NCBI RefSeq assembly: GCF_024730665.1
Contig: NZ_CP084737.1
Location: 641,501 to 705,500, forward strand
Origin: Coxiella-like endosymbiont
GTDB lineage: Bacteria; Pseudomonadota; Gammaproteobacteria; Coxiellales; Coxiellaceae
Reading direction: 5' to 3'
Length of the DNA stretch: 64,000 nt
The translations under genes and the position numbers were made by a program. Position 1 is the stretch's first letter, and each line of letters begins with the position of its first letter. The notes below the pieces were generated by a model. It searched no databases and had not been told where the DNA came from. It saw nothing but the letters and a program-made list of their open reading frames with translations. Below, one piece after another: positions 25,703 through 34,435 of the stretch.

Positions 25703-26653
25703 TCAACCCTTTCCGTAACTTAACCAACGAAGATAGCGCTCTTCCAACAATAGCTCGATGGGTTTCGATTGCAAATTCATTAAATTCGCCTGTAGTTCTT
25801 TTTGAAGTGTAGCGGCAACCGTGTCAACATCCCGGTGAGCGCCTCCGACAGGCTCTTTAATTATTTCATCAATTAAACCGAGCTCATATAGACGGTTAGC
25901 AGTGAGCCCCAAAGCATGAGCGGCCTCACCAGCTTTTTCTGAGCTTTTCCACAAAATGGAGGAGCACCCTTCTGGGGAAATTACAGAATAATAAGCATAT
26001 TGCAGCATTAAAGTTCGATCACCAACCCCAATAGCTAAAGCACCACCAGAACAACCTTCACCCAGCACGGCACAAATAATAGAAGTTTTTAATTTCGACA
26101 TTTCAAACAAATTCCGCGCAATGGCTTCACTCTGATTCCGTTTTTCAGCACCTATACCAGGGTAAGCGCCTGGTGTGTCAATTAACGTGATTAAGGGAAT
26201 CGAGAATCGCTCAGCTAGCTTCATTAACCGGAGCGCTTTTCGAAAATCTTCCGGTTTCGCCATTCCAAAGTTATGATAAATTTTTTCTTTTGTTGTTCGC
26301 CCTTTTTGTTGACCGATAACCATAATGGGCTCTTCTCCCAATCGAGCGAGGCCCCCAATGATCGCAGTACCTTGTGAATAATGGCGATCGCCTTGTAATT
26401 CATTGAAATCAGTAAAAACACGATGGAGGTAATCCTTTGTATACGGGCGCAATGGATGACGCGCTAATTGAACAATTTGTTTCGCTGTTAAATGAGAAAA
26501 AATTTGACGTGTTAATTGCTCACTTTTTTCTTCCAACTTGGCAACTTCCTCGATAAGATTGATATCTTGGCTGGTGCCAACACGGCGGAGCTCTTCAATT
26601 TTTTCCTGGAGCTCCGCGATGGGTTGTTCAAAATCTAAATAATCTAAGTTCAT
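25703..26653 (-). CDS. accA: Acetyl-CoA carboxylase carboxyltransferase subunit alpha
   Basis: This 316-residue protein has the normal AccA length. It begins [20 protein letters not shown] and carries the carboxyltransferase core: [19 protein letters not shown], then [20 protein letters not shown] and the [16 protein letters not shown] oxyanion region. With AccD it transfers the carboxyl group from biotin to acetyl-CoA, the first step of fatty acid synthesis. tilS follows after three bases on the same strand; accA and tilS are also neighbours in many other gammaproteobacteria. Confidence 0.97.
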   Translation of the reverse strand: MNLDYLDFEQPIAELQEKIEELRRVGTSQDINLIEEVAKLEEKSEQLTRQIFSHLTAKQIVQLARHPLRPYTKDYLHRVFTDFNELQGDRHYSQGTAIIGGLARLGEEPIMVIGQQKGRTTKEKIYHNFGMAKPEDFRKALRLMKLAERFSIPLITLIDTPGAYPGIGAEKRNQSEAIARNLFEMSKLKTSIICAVLGEGCSGGALAIGVGDRTLMLQYAYYSVISPEGCSSILWKSSEKAGEAAHALGLTANRLYELGLIDEIIKEPVGGAHRDVDTVAATLQKELQANLMNLQSKPIELLLEERYLRWLSYGKG

Positions 26654-26722
26654 GATATCTATTCGCTGAAATTTATAGAGTTTAATTTAGCAGTTTCTGC
26701 TGTCTGCTGCCAAGGGGGTAGT

Positions 26723-27480
26723 ATGTCACTTTTTTCCTATAAAGGATCAATTGTTGTGATTATTACTCTTGTTACGCTGGTGGCGGGATTTACTTCACTA
26801 CGTTTTATCCGGCGTTATCAGCATTTTTTGGATGTTGGTAATGCCTTTACTGATGGTATTTTTTTAGGAACAGCCGCTTTTCATATTTTCCCTGATTCTC
26901 TTCAGGGCATTCCAATCATGCTCGCGATTCTGATTACATTCGTTGGTTTTTTCTTTTATTTATTTTTGAGCGATGGATAATCTATCGCGAAAAGAAGCGT
27001 CAAGCAATAGCAAATGATTATATACGTACTGCGAGTGGTTTGTTGATGTTAGTTGGTATTTTATCTGTCCATGCGTTTATTGCTGGCTCTGCTCTGGGAG
27101 TTTCAGATACGATAAGTAACGTCTCTATATTGTTAGTCGCAATTCTAGCGCATAAAGGATTTGAAAGTTTTTCTTTGATAATTGGATTACATCAGAGTTT
27201 GAAAAATGAAAAACAAATCAAAGGCATCCTGTGGACATTTAGCTTCATAACACCTCTGGGAATTATCTTGTCTGCTTTGGTTCAAATATTTTTTCAAACA
27301 CCTGACTTGATTACTAGCCTCTTCAGTGCTTTTTCAGCCGGTAGTTTTCTTTATATCGGCACACTGCATGTAGGACACAATCACCTCCACCTTCCGAAAT
27401 CCCCTATGAACATTTATGAAAAAATCTTGATTACTCTTATCGGCATTGCGGCTATGGGAATAGTAGCTATTTTGGGATAG
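26723..27480 (+). pseudogene. ZIP-family metal transporter, one frameshift as assembled
   Basis: Two frames join into one membrane protein of about 250 residues with roughly eight hydrophobic segments. ZIP hallmarks are in the second half: VHAFIAGSALGVSD (helix IV, usually HSFxxGxALG) and LAHKGFESFSLIIGL (helix V, usually HKxxExxxLG). The first half has FTDGIFLGTAAFHIFPDSL. The break is a run of five T at 26963-26967; six would read FFFYLFFERWIIYREKKRQA. ZIP proteins import zinc, iron or manganese into the cytoplasm. The 3' end overlaps convergent trhO by 14 bases. Confidence 0.75.
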
Positions 27481-28180
27481 CTGTTATAGAAATTCGCTCA
27501 TCAAAGACAAAACACTTTCCTTTAAAATAATTACCCCCACATTTTTCGTAATAATGGAGAATTCCACCGTCAAGTTGATAAACTTTTTTAAATCCTTTTT
27601 TTATCATCAGAGCAGATGCTTTTTCACAGCGAATACCTCCAGTACAAAAAGTCACAATGAGCTTGTCTTTGAGAGATTCTGGCAATTGATCAACAGCGCT
27701 TGAAAAATCACTAAATGATTTAAGGCGAAGATTAATCGCGTTTTTAAACGTTCCCATAACAATCTCGAAATCATTACGCGTATCTAAAATAATCATATCT
27801 TGTTTCTCTTCATACCAACGTTGGAATGTTTCAGGCGAGATACGTTGCGCTGTTTCTTTCTCAGGATGAATATTAGGACAGCGCATTGTGATGACTTCTT
27901 TTTTAATACGAATCACGAATTTTTTAAATGGACAGGACGCTGATAGCGTTTCTTTATAAACTATATCGCTCAAAGTCGATATATTGGATAAAAACTGCTT
28001 ATACTTATCAATATTTTTTCGTTCTCCAGCTATCATTAGATTAATCCCTTCGGTACTCAATAAAATTGTACCTTTTAAATGGGACGCGAGCGCTTCTTCT
28101 CTCAGATCGTTTTGCAACGTGGGTAATTGCTTATTTTCGAAAGTTAGAAATTTATAAGCAGCTATATTGATTATTTTCAT
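27467..28180 (-). CDS. trhO: TrhO, rhodanese-type tRNA uridine-5-hydroxylase
   Basis: This 237-residue protein matches the YceA/TrhO family. It has an N-terminal acylphosphatase-like domain (LSTEGINLMIAGERKNIDKY) and a C-terminal rhodanese domain with the active-site loop FCTGGIRCEKAS. The family hydroxylates uridine 34 in certain tRNAs with oxygen, the first step to 5-methoxy or carboxymethoxy uridine. The catalytic cysteine in CTGGIRC is present. E. coli TrhO is longer (about 350 residues), but shorter forms that end near FKGKCFVFDERI, as here, are common. It converges on the ZIP gene. Confidence 0.88.
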   Translation of the reverse strand: MKIINIAAYKFLTFENKQLPTLQNDLREEALASHLKGTILLSTEGINLMIAGERKNIDKYKQFLSNISTLSDIVYKETLSASCPFKKFVIRIKKEVITMRCPNIHPEKETAQRISPETFQRWYEEKQDMIILDTRNDFEIVMGTFKNAINLRLKSFSDFSSAVDQLPESLKDKLIVTFCTGGIRCEKASALMIKKGFKKVYQLDGGILHYYEKCGGNYFKGKCFVFDERISITAIPK

Positions 28181-28208
28181 CTTTCACTCTCAAATAACTA
28201 TACGCATC

Positions 28209-28245
28209 AAGACTTGTTTTGTCGCCATGAAAAGGCGCAAGTCTT
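28209..28245. terminator. Inverted repeat, possible terminator
   Basis: AAGACTTG at 28209-28216 pairs with CAAGTCTT at 28238-28245, and CGCC/GGCG forms an inner stem. A T-rich stretch follows on the plus strand. It lies between trhO and a small hypothetical gene that are both on the minus strand, where no T-tract follows the stem, so a terminator role is uncertain. Confidence 0.35.
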
Positions 28246-28265
28246 TTGTATCTTGCTTTTTTCTT

Positions 28266-28577
28266 TCATGAATGGATACCCACGCGACTAGCTCCAGCGG
28301 GCCCCAAACACAAGCCCGCGCCATTAAAAATACCGATGATAGCTTGACATTTCTTCAGTAATTGATAATGCGGCTTTTCCCACACACCACAGCAGTAGTT
28401 CACCTCCAATTTAGCAAACTGGGCCCCTATAAGTCGATTCAATACCGCTCGAGGCATCTCCCCCGGGCTATCAAAACTAATTAATATTAGATAAATCAAG
28501 AACAACAGCAACAGTGTGGAGTATATCATACTTATCATACTGACAGTCATATAGGAAGCTGCAAAACGTTTCCTCAA
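28266..28577 (-). CDS. Hypothetical small membrane protein
   Basis: An open frame of 103 codons with one strongly hydrophobic segment (SMIYSTLLLLFLIYLILI, about residues 16-34) followed by a soluble tail. The tail contains two adjacent cysteines (VNYCCGVWEKPHYQ) and a glycine-rich end (GIFNGAGLCLGPAGASRVGI). The TTG at 28577 has an AAGAAGGT site about nine bases upstream; an ATG at 28550 is the alternative and lacks one. I do not recognise the family. The order (membrane anchor, then short extracytoplasmic tail) looks like a real protein rather than chance. Confidence 0.45.
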   Translation of the reverse strand: MRKRFAASYMTVSMISMIYSTLLLLFLIYLILISFDSPGEMPRAVLNRLIGAQFAKLEVNYCCGVWEKPHYQLLKKCQAIIGIFNGAGLCLGPAGASRVGIHS

Positions 28578-28781
28578 TAAAACTGTACCTTCTTAATTTC
28601 TAACAATGGAGCACAGTATTTATTTACAACATAACTTAGTTAATTGAAAAAATACCTACGGCTATTATATCATTCCAATGCAATCCGGAATGCAATTTAA
28701 ATAAATAAAAAATAATTTTTCATCTCACTCTTTTTGAATCCAGGATTGCACCATTATTTATACAGCGTGAATCTTAATCTA

Positions 28782-29777
28782 TCAGTCTTCCGTTTTGGGG
28801 GAACGTTCTAGAAGTTCTCGCACTGCCTGGTGAGGATCTAAATTTTCGTGCAGGATTCGATAAACTTGATAAGTAACTGGCATTTCAACAGCATGCTTTT
28901 TAGCTAACTTATACACTTGAGCAGTATTATATAAACCTTCGATCGCCCGCCCAATAGCCTGTTCTGCTGTTTTTGGATCCACACCTTTTCCTAAGGCTAA
29001 TCCAAACTGGCGATTACGCGATTGATTGTCCGTACAGGTAAGCACTAAATCACCCAACCCTGCTAAACCAACCAGTGTTGCCTGTTTACCGCCCATAGCG
29101 TAAACCAATCGCCCCATCTCGGCTAATCCGCGCGTAATTAACGCAGCACGCGCATTAGCGCCTAATCCCAACCCATCGCAGATACCTGTCGCAATCGCCA
29201 AAATGTTTTTCACGCCTCCACATAATTCCACACCAATCATGTCATCATTTTGATAAACACGAAAACATGGGCTATGCAATCGCTTAATTAAGTCTTTTGA
29301 AAATTCAGCTTTATTACTTGCTACTGCAATCGCCGTAGGTAAATTAGCGACCACTTCTGCTGCCAGGCTGGGTCCAGATATTGCTGCCATAGTCAAATGT
29401 CCTAATTCCATCTCTACCACCTGATGCAATAAATAACCTGTCGTAGCCAAACCTTTCGTCCCCCACGCAATACGAGCATTTGAGTTGATATAAGGTTTGA
29501 TCCGAATCACTACTTCCTGAAACGCAAAACTCGGCACTACGATTAAAATGTCGCTGACGTTATCCAAACTACTTGCTAAATTATCAAAAACATAAAGAGT
29601 TTTAGGAAAAGGATAATTAGGTAAGTAACGATTATTAACACGTTGCCCACGCATTTTATCAACGTGATCTTTCTCACGAGACCAGAGCCGAACTTTTTGT
29701 CCATTTCGTGCCAACACAAGCGCCAACGCAGTACCCCATGAGCCTGCGCCTAATACCGTGATGAAACGACTAGTCAT
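28782..29777 (-). CDS. gpsA: Glycerol-3-phosphate dehydrogenase [NAD(P)+]
   Basis: From ATG at 29777 the protein has 331 residues. The nucleotide-binding loop is ITVLGAGSWGTALALVLARN. Catalytic-region motifs include VELCGGVKNILAIATGICDG, ARAALITRGLAEMGRL and GLAGLGDLVLTCTDNQSRNR. GpsA reduces dihydroxyacetone phosphate to sn-glycerol 3-phosphate, the backbone of phospholipids. The sequence is close to what I remember of Coxiella burnetii GpsA. A GTG at 29801 inside the end of secB is in frame and would add eight residues; homologues begin near the later ATG. It is the last gene of the rhodanese-grxC-secB-gpsA operon. Confidence 0.95.
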   Translation of the reverse strand: MTSRFITVLGAGSWGTALALVLARNGQKVRLWSREKDHVDKMRGQRVNNRYLPNYPFPKTLYVFDNLASSLDNVSDILIVVPSFAFQEVVIRIKPYINSNARIAWGTKGLATTGYLLHQVVEMELGHLTMAAISGPSLAAEVVANLPTAIAVASNKAEFSKDLIKRLHSPCFRVYQNDDMIGVELCGGVKNILAIATGICDGLGLGANARAALITRGLAEMGRLVYAMGGKQATLVGLAGLGDLVLTCTDNQSRNRQFGLALGKGVDPKTAEQAIGRAIEGLYNTAQVYKLAKKHAVEMPVTYQVYRILHENLDPHQAVRELLERSPKTED

Positions 29778-29788
29778 CGATCGTATTT

Positions 29789-30265
29789 CTAATGCACACA
29801 CTCGCCGTCTTGCGAGTGATTCTGTTGTTCTAGGAGAGTATCAAAATTGACTGGGGCTAAATAAAGTTGAGGGAAACCTCCACGCATAACCACATCGGTA
29901 ATCGCCTCTCGTGCATACGGGTAAAGAATGTTCGGACAAAAACTTCCAAGCATAGGACGCATTTGTGTTTTTGGAAAATTTTTAATAGTGAACATACCGC
30001 CTTGATGTACTTCCGCCAAAAATATCGTCTTATCTTTCATCGTCACATTAACAGTTACTGTTAAAACGATCTCATGGTTATCCCCACCTAAATCATTAGC
30101 CTTAGTAGTCAAATCCATGTTTACCTCAGGTTGCCATTCTTCCAAAAAAACTAGCGGAGAATGAGGTACTTCAAATGACAAATCCTTTACGTACAAACGC
30201 TGGATAGCAAATTCGGGTTCATTACTATACATATCAGCTTGTTGCACTTGTTTTTTTTCTGCCAT
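29789..30265 (-). CDS. secB: SecB, export chaperone
   Basis: This 158-residue protein has the SecB core: [19 protein letters not shown] near the start, then [17 protein letters not shown] and [20 protein letters not shown], which carry the peptide-binding groove and the SecA-contact region. SecB keeps presecretory proteins unfolded and hands them to SecA. The order grxC-secB-gpsA matches E. coli. Retention of SecB while the lepB signal peptidase gene at 20925-21480 is dead is notable. Confidence 0.95.
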   Translation of the reverse strand: MAEKKQVQQADMYSNEPEFAIQRLYVKDLSFEVPHSPLVFLEEWQPEVNMDLTTKANDLGGDNHEIVLTVTVNVTMKDKTIFLAEVHQGGMFTIKNFPKTQMRPMLGSFCPNILYPYAREAITDVVMRGGFPQLYLAPVNFDTLLEQQNHSQDGECVH

Positions 30266-30282
30266 TCAAAGGTTCTACTTAA

Positions 30283-30540
30283 TTATTTTAACAGCGTGTC
30301 TAATTGTTTCTTTTGTTCCAATTCCCACAATGCATCAAAACCTCCTATCCCACAATCATTGATGAATATTTGAGGAACGGTGCGTTGTCCATTACTTCGT
30401 TTTAACATTTCACGGAATTTGGCTTCTTCTTGATCAACACAAATTTCCTTGTATTCAATGCATCTCCGATCCAAAAGCGCCTTAGCTCTGATACAATAAG
30501 GACAACGGGCAGCAGTATATATTTCAACCTTCGCACTCAT
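30283..30540 (-). CDS. grxC: Glutaredoxin 3
   Basis: This 85-residue protein is a classic dithiol glutaredoxin. VEIYTAARCPYCIRAKALL carries the CPYC active site near residues 14-17, and TVPQIFINDCGIGGFDALWE carries the cis-proline and glutathione-binding loop. It reduces disulfides and glutathionylated proteins, and can supply electrons to ribonucleotide reductase (nrdAB are in this window). Its start overlaps the end of the rhodanese gene by four bases. Confidence 0.95.
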   Translation of the reverse strand: MSAKVEIYTAARCPYCIRAKALLDRRCIEYKEICVDQEEAKFREMLKRSNGQRTVPQIFINDCGIGGFDALWELEQKKQLDTLLK

Positions 30541-30971
30541 TTAACTATTGGCATGTTATCACTCTTCCAAGCGCGCATGCCACCTATTAGAATATAAATT
30601 TTTTCATGTCCTTGCTTGTGCAGTTTGTTGATAAGATATCTTGATTTTTGACCAATCGAACACACCATAATCAACGGTTGATGCTTGTATTGTTCCAGGT
30701 ATTTTATATTCTTATCCAATTCTATAAGGGATATGTGAACGGCATTGGTGATATGGCCTTTTCTATATTCACTCACATCGCGAACATCAATGACCACAGC
30801 CTTTTCACTGTTAATTAAGCGAGTTGCTTGAAAAGGGGTGAGACGATTTTTCCCAGTAAGACCTCTAGTAAGCGCTTCCATTATAAATAGAAAAAATAGC
30901 GCGACTAAACTGCTAACGAAAGCAGTTACCAAAATCCAATGGTTAACAAAAAACTGTGGAAACTTTTCCAT
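30537..30971 (-). CDS. Membrane-anchored rhodanese-like protein (YibN type)
   Basis: This 144-residue protein has one N-terminal membrane segment (about residues 10-33, HWILVTAFVSSLVALFFLFI) and a single rhodanese domain. AVVIDVRDVSEYRKGHITNA is the CH2A motif, and PLIMVCSIGQKSRYLINKL has the catalytic-position cysteine, in a loop (CSIGQKS) that fits sulfurtransferases. It occupies the position of yibN in the E. coli yibN-grxC-secB-gpsA order. The substrate is unknown; the family is linked to membrane sulfur transfer. Confidence 0.85.
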   Translation of the reverse strand: MEKFPQFFVNHWILVTAFVSSLVALFFLFIMEALTRGLTGKNRLTPFQATRLINSEKAVVIDVRDVSEYRKGHITNAVHISLIELDKNIKYLEQYKHQPLIMVCSIGQKSRYLINKLHKQGHEKIYILIGGMRAWKSDNMPIVK

Positions 30972-31636
30972 TACCTACACTACAAAACTTAAACTATTTT
31001 AAGTATACTGGATTTTCAATACGGTTGAAATACCGTAGCAGTATTTCTTATTCTACTCTAAAAAAGACACTCAAATGAAAATGGGTTTTTTCATATCTTT
31101 CCTGTGTCCATTATCTTTGCTATCAGCCAAATGTAAAATTAGTCAACCAAATTTAAAAACCTTCTCTTAATAGAAATTATAAAAGAGTGAGCAATTGGGG
31201 AGAAATATTAAGGACATGATCTTTTTTGAATTCAATGTTTCCCATCTATATCGTTGCTAATTTAAAATACGGAGAAACAATTTTCTAAAAAATTATCTAC
31301 CATCAAAGCAATAGCAACAAAATTTGAAATATTGGATTGAAAATTTGTGACGATAAATTAAGTTTATACAGAAATTATCTCTGGATACCCACGGTGGACT
31401 CCTGATAGATATATCATTTTATGAAACCCTGAAGGCCGATTCAATGGATAACTAAATACTCTCCCGGCAGCGCGCCAGGGGGGTCCTCCTCCTCCGCGTA
31501 TTTAACGAAATTCTTTGCAGCAACCCCCTATCCCTCTCCGATTGTCTAGCTAGCCATTGGAACTATGTTTGTATAGAAAACTCTTCACTGGTTGAATCAA
31601 TATCGAAAAAACAAAAATAGCGTATTTTAAGGAAGA
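30972..31636. other. Intergenic region, no gene seen
   Basis: About 660 bases between the rhodanese gene and the DUF2520 gene. All frames are short. A locally GC-richer patch around 31460-31500 (CGGCAGCGCGCCAGG) stands out from the AT-rich background, but I find no recognisable product or RNA. Confidence 0.45.
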
Positions 31637-32484
31637 CTAAGAAAGGATTGACAATGCTTTTTTCATTTTCTCTTTCTGAAGAGTTGACAAATTAGCAATG
31701 TTTAGAGTTACTAACCCTAATTTTTTATAAAGCTCAGAAAGTTCTATTTTTGACAGTACACGCAAATGTTCACTAATTGTATTAAGATCACCTCGTTTGA
31801 TCGGGCCGGTTAAAGATTTTTCTGCCGATTGTGTAACCTCGATGTTTTCCAAAGTATTTTTCATGAGATTCATGGTCATTTTTACTGCAGTACTATCTTC
31901 TATATCTGCTTCTTTTAAGCAGGATAATGCACTTTTAAACAACGTGACTAAATAATTAGAAGCAAAAATGCCAGCGGCATGGTAGATGATTTTTTTACTT
32001 CGGTCAACGGGATATACTAAATAACCTATTGTGCTAAAAAGCTGAGTTAATGTCTCAACGGCGTTTTGATCACCTTCGATGGCACAATAAGCATTTCCTG
32101 ACTGAAGAGTATTCTCTTCAATAAAACTTCGCAGAGGATGTGCGCTCGCTACAGAACAGTTCTTTTTTTCACTGAGATGAGTTGATCCGATGTCAACGCT
32201 CCACTGCAATGCACTACAATGCTTCTTTTTCTAAGATTGTTGCTCTTGGCTAATTTTTCACAGCAAGTTTGAATATCATCGTCCGGAGTTGTGATAAAAG
32301 TCAAATCAGCGGGTGGTAACGCATTAATATTTTTATAACTCTTTCCCTGCCCAATAAAATTGACAGCGTCAATACCACTTCGTGCATTGCAGATTCCCTG
32401 AATCATCGCAGCTTTATTAATTGCTATTTGCTTAGCAATATTTTTCCCAAGTTTCCCTGCACCGATAAAATTAACTTTCATCAT
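31637..32484 (-). pseudogene. Rossmann-like and DUF2520 domain protein, one frameshift as assembled
   Basis: Two frames join into one protein of about 280 residues. The N-terminal half is a Rossmann domain (KVNFIGAGKLGKNIAKQIAI; PPADLTFITTPDDDIQTCCE). The C-terminal half has ASAHPLRSFIEEN, HAAGIFASNYLVTLF and LTGPIKRGDLNTISEHL, the DUF2520 pattern related to ketopantoate and F420-dependent reductases. The break is seven A in the message at 32163-32169; eight would give SVKKKNCSVASAHPLRS. The function is not established for the family, and an NAD(P)-dependent oxidoreductase is likely. Start 32484 or 32481 follows a weak AGG site and lies 14 bases after the S9 peptidase stop. Confidence 0.78.
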
Positions 32485-32497
32485 AAATGTAACCTGC

Positions 32498-34435
32498 TTA
32501 TTCATTAAAATTTTCTATTTTTATTGGTAATAAAACATCTGCAGGTTTAAAATCGAAAAACTGACTAAAAAAGTATAACTCTGATTCAAGCGCCGCTTTA
32601 ATCGTTTCTACATCACGAAAACCGTGTTGTTCATGTTCAAATGTTAGATAAGAATAAGGCAATCCTTTTTTATTTATCTCTGTAACCATAATTTCTGACT
32701 GAGAAGGTGGTACGAGCTGATCTTCCAAGCCATGTAAAAGGATAATCGGACACACCAAGCGATCTGTATAATGAATCGGTGATCGTGCTTTATAAAGTGC
32801 TTTTTCTTCTGGATATTTACCCACTAAAGTCTCTAAATATCGTGATTCAAATTTGTGAGTATTGTCCATAAAATCTTCCAAATCTACAATACCAAAATAA
32901 CTAGATCCGATAGAGAATACGTCATAAAAAATTAAGGCGCATAAGGCAGTATAACCACCTGCACTGCTACCGCGAATAATTAATCGTTTTGAATCTACTT
33001 TCCTTTCTCTTACCAAAAACTTTGCCCCATTGACGCAATCAGCAACATCGACTACCCCCACTTTTTTTTAAACGCTCACGATAAGCTTTTCCATAACCCG
33101 TGCTCCCACCATAATTTACATCCAAAACAGCAAATCCACGACTAGTCCAAAATTGATTTTTTAAATTAAGTGCTGTTGAGGAGGCACTGGTAGGGCCTCC
33201 GTGGCTGATAACAATCAGAGGTGGCTTTTCATTTTTCGGAGTCATATAGCTGTCGTTGTGTGGTGCGTAATAAAAACCATGCGCCGTTTTTCCATTATCG
33301 GTTGAAAATTCAATTGCTTGTGGAGTAGAAAAATATTTTTTATCGATTGTTAGAAAAGCACTTTCGTACAAAATAGCAAATTGTTTATCTTTTAAATCAT
33401 AGCATGCTAGAGTGGGAAATCGATCGTAACTAGCACCAATAAAAAGGATCTTATTACTTTGAATCGCTAACGTGGGTATAAAATCAGTGAAAGGTAAATT
33501 AAATGCGGAATAGCGGCCCTCTTTAATTAAGCCAAGCGTTTGCTCCCCTTTTTTGTCACAATAACTACGATTTGATTACTATGAAGGAAATCATACGTTT
33601 TGATTTTAAAAACCCATTGGGGATAATCGCAATCAGCATCCATCGAACAAATTAATTTGAGTCTTTCGTTGTCATAACAATAAATATTTCCAAATCCACT
33701 TTTATCAGAAACAAAATAAAGTTTTCCATCGTGATTAAAGGAAGGCTGGGAGGCGAATTCGTCGACACTGCCTGTAATTTTATTGGCATTGATTAATTCG
33801 AGAGTCGGCGTTAAATCAGCTAACCAAAGCTCAGTCCCGTCCCAAGGCATTTTAGGATGATTCCAGCAAATCCAAGCGATTCGGTTTCCTATTTGATTCA
33901 ATCGTGGTGCCGCATAAAAATCATATCCTCGTGTCAATACTTTTATTCTCTGGCTTCCGTCAGTAGCAATCGCAACGAGCTCATTCTCAACGGATTTTCC
34001 GTGTGATTCTCGAACTACTATTAACCATCTTCCATTGTGAGTGACTACACCATCTGCATAACGTAGTGCTGCCGTCTTCTCTGGTACGGGGGTAAGCGGC
34101 TGTGGGTCTTCTTCACCTATATTTTGGCGATACCAACGTTGGTCTGTATCATTAGAGAAATAAATAACATCTTGATGAATGACATAATTACCACCCCCAT
34201 ATTCGTGTACCCGTGTTCGTGCGCTAAAACCAGAAGGCGTAACCGCTTGAATATCTCCTGCTGAAGATAAACACATAATAACTTGGCGTCCTGCTTTTTC
34301 AGGACAACGTTCCAACCAATAAATATTATTGCTACTCGATTCAACCTCCATTAAAACTCGAGATGAAGATGCTGCTAAGCTAGCACTAATTGGAGATTGC
34401 CACGCACCATAAGCTGCTTGTTTTTTGATCTGCAT
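32498..34435 (-). pseudogene. S9 family prolyl oligopeptidase-like hydrolase, three frameshifts as assembled
   Basis: Four consecutive frame segments form one protein of about 640 residues. The N-terminal part is a beta-propeller (QRWYRQNIGEEDPQPLTPVP; KLYFVSDKSGFGNIYCYD). The C-terminal part is an alpha/beta hydrolase with the nucleophile in RGSSAGGYTALCAL, the aspartate in LHGLEDQLVPPSQ and the histidine in EHEQHGFRD. Breaks: four G in the message at 33545-33548 should be five. Two adjacent runs, eight A at 33062-33069 and five G at 33055-33059, should each be one longer, giving RERLKKKWGVVDVADCVNGA. The family includes acylaminoacyl and dipeptidyl peptidases acting on short peptides. The catalytic triad is intact. 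Confidence 0.82.
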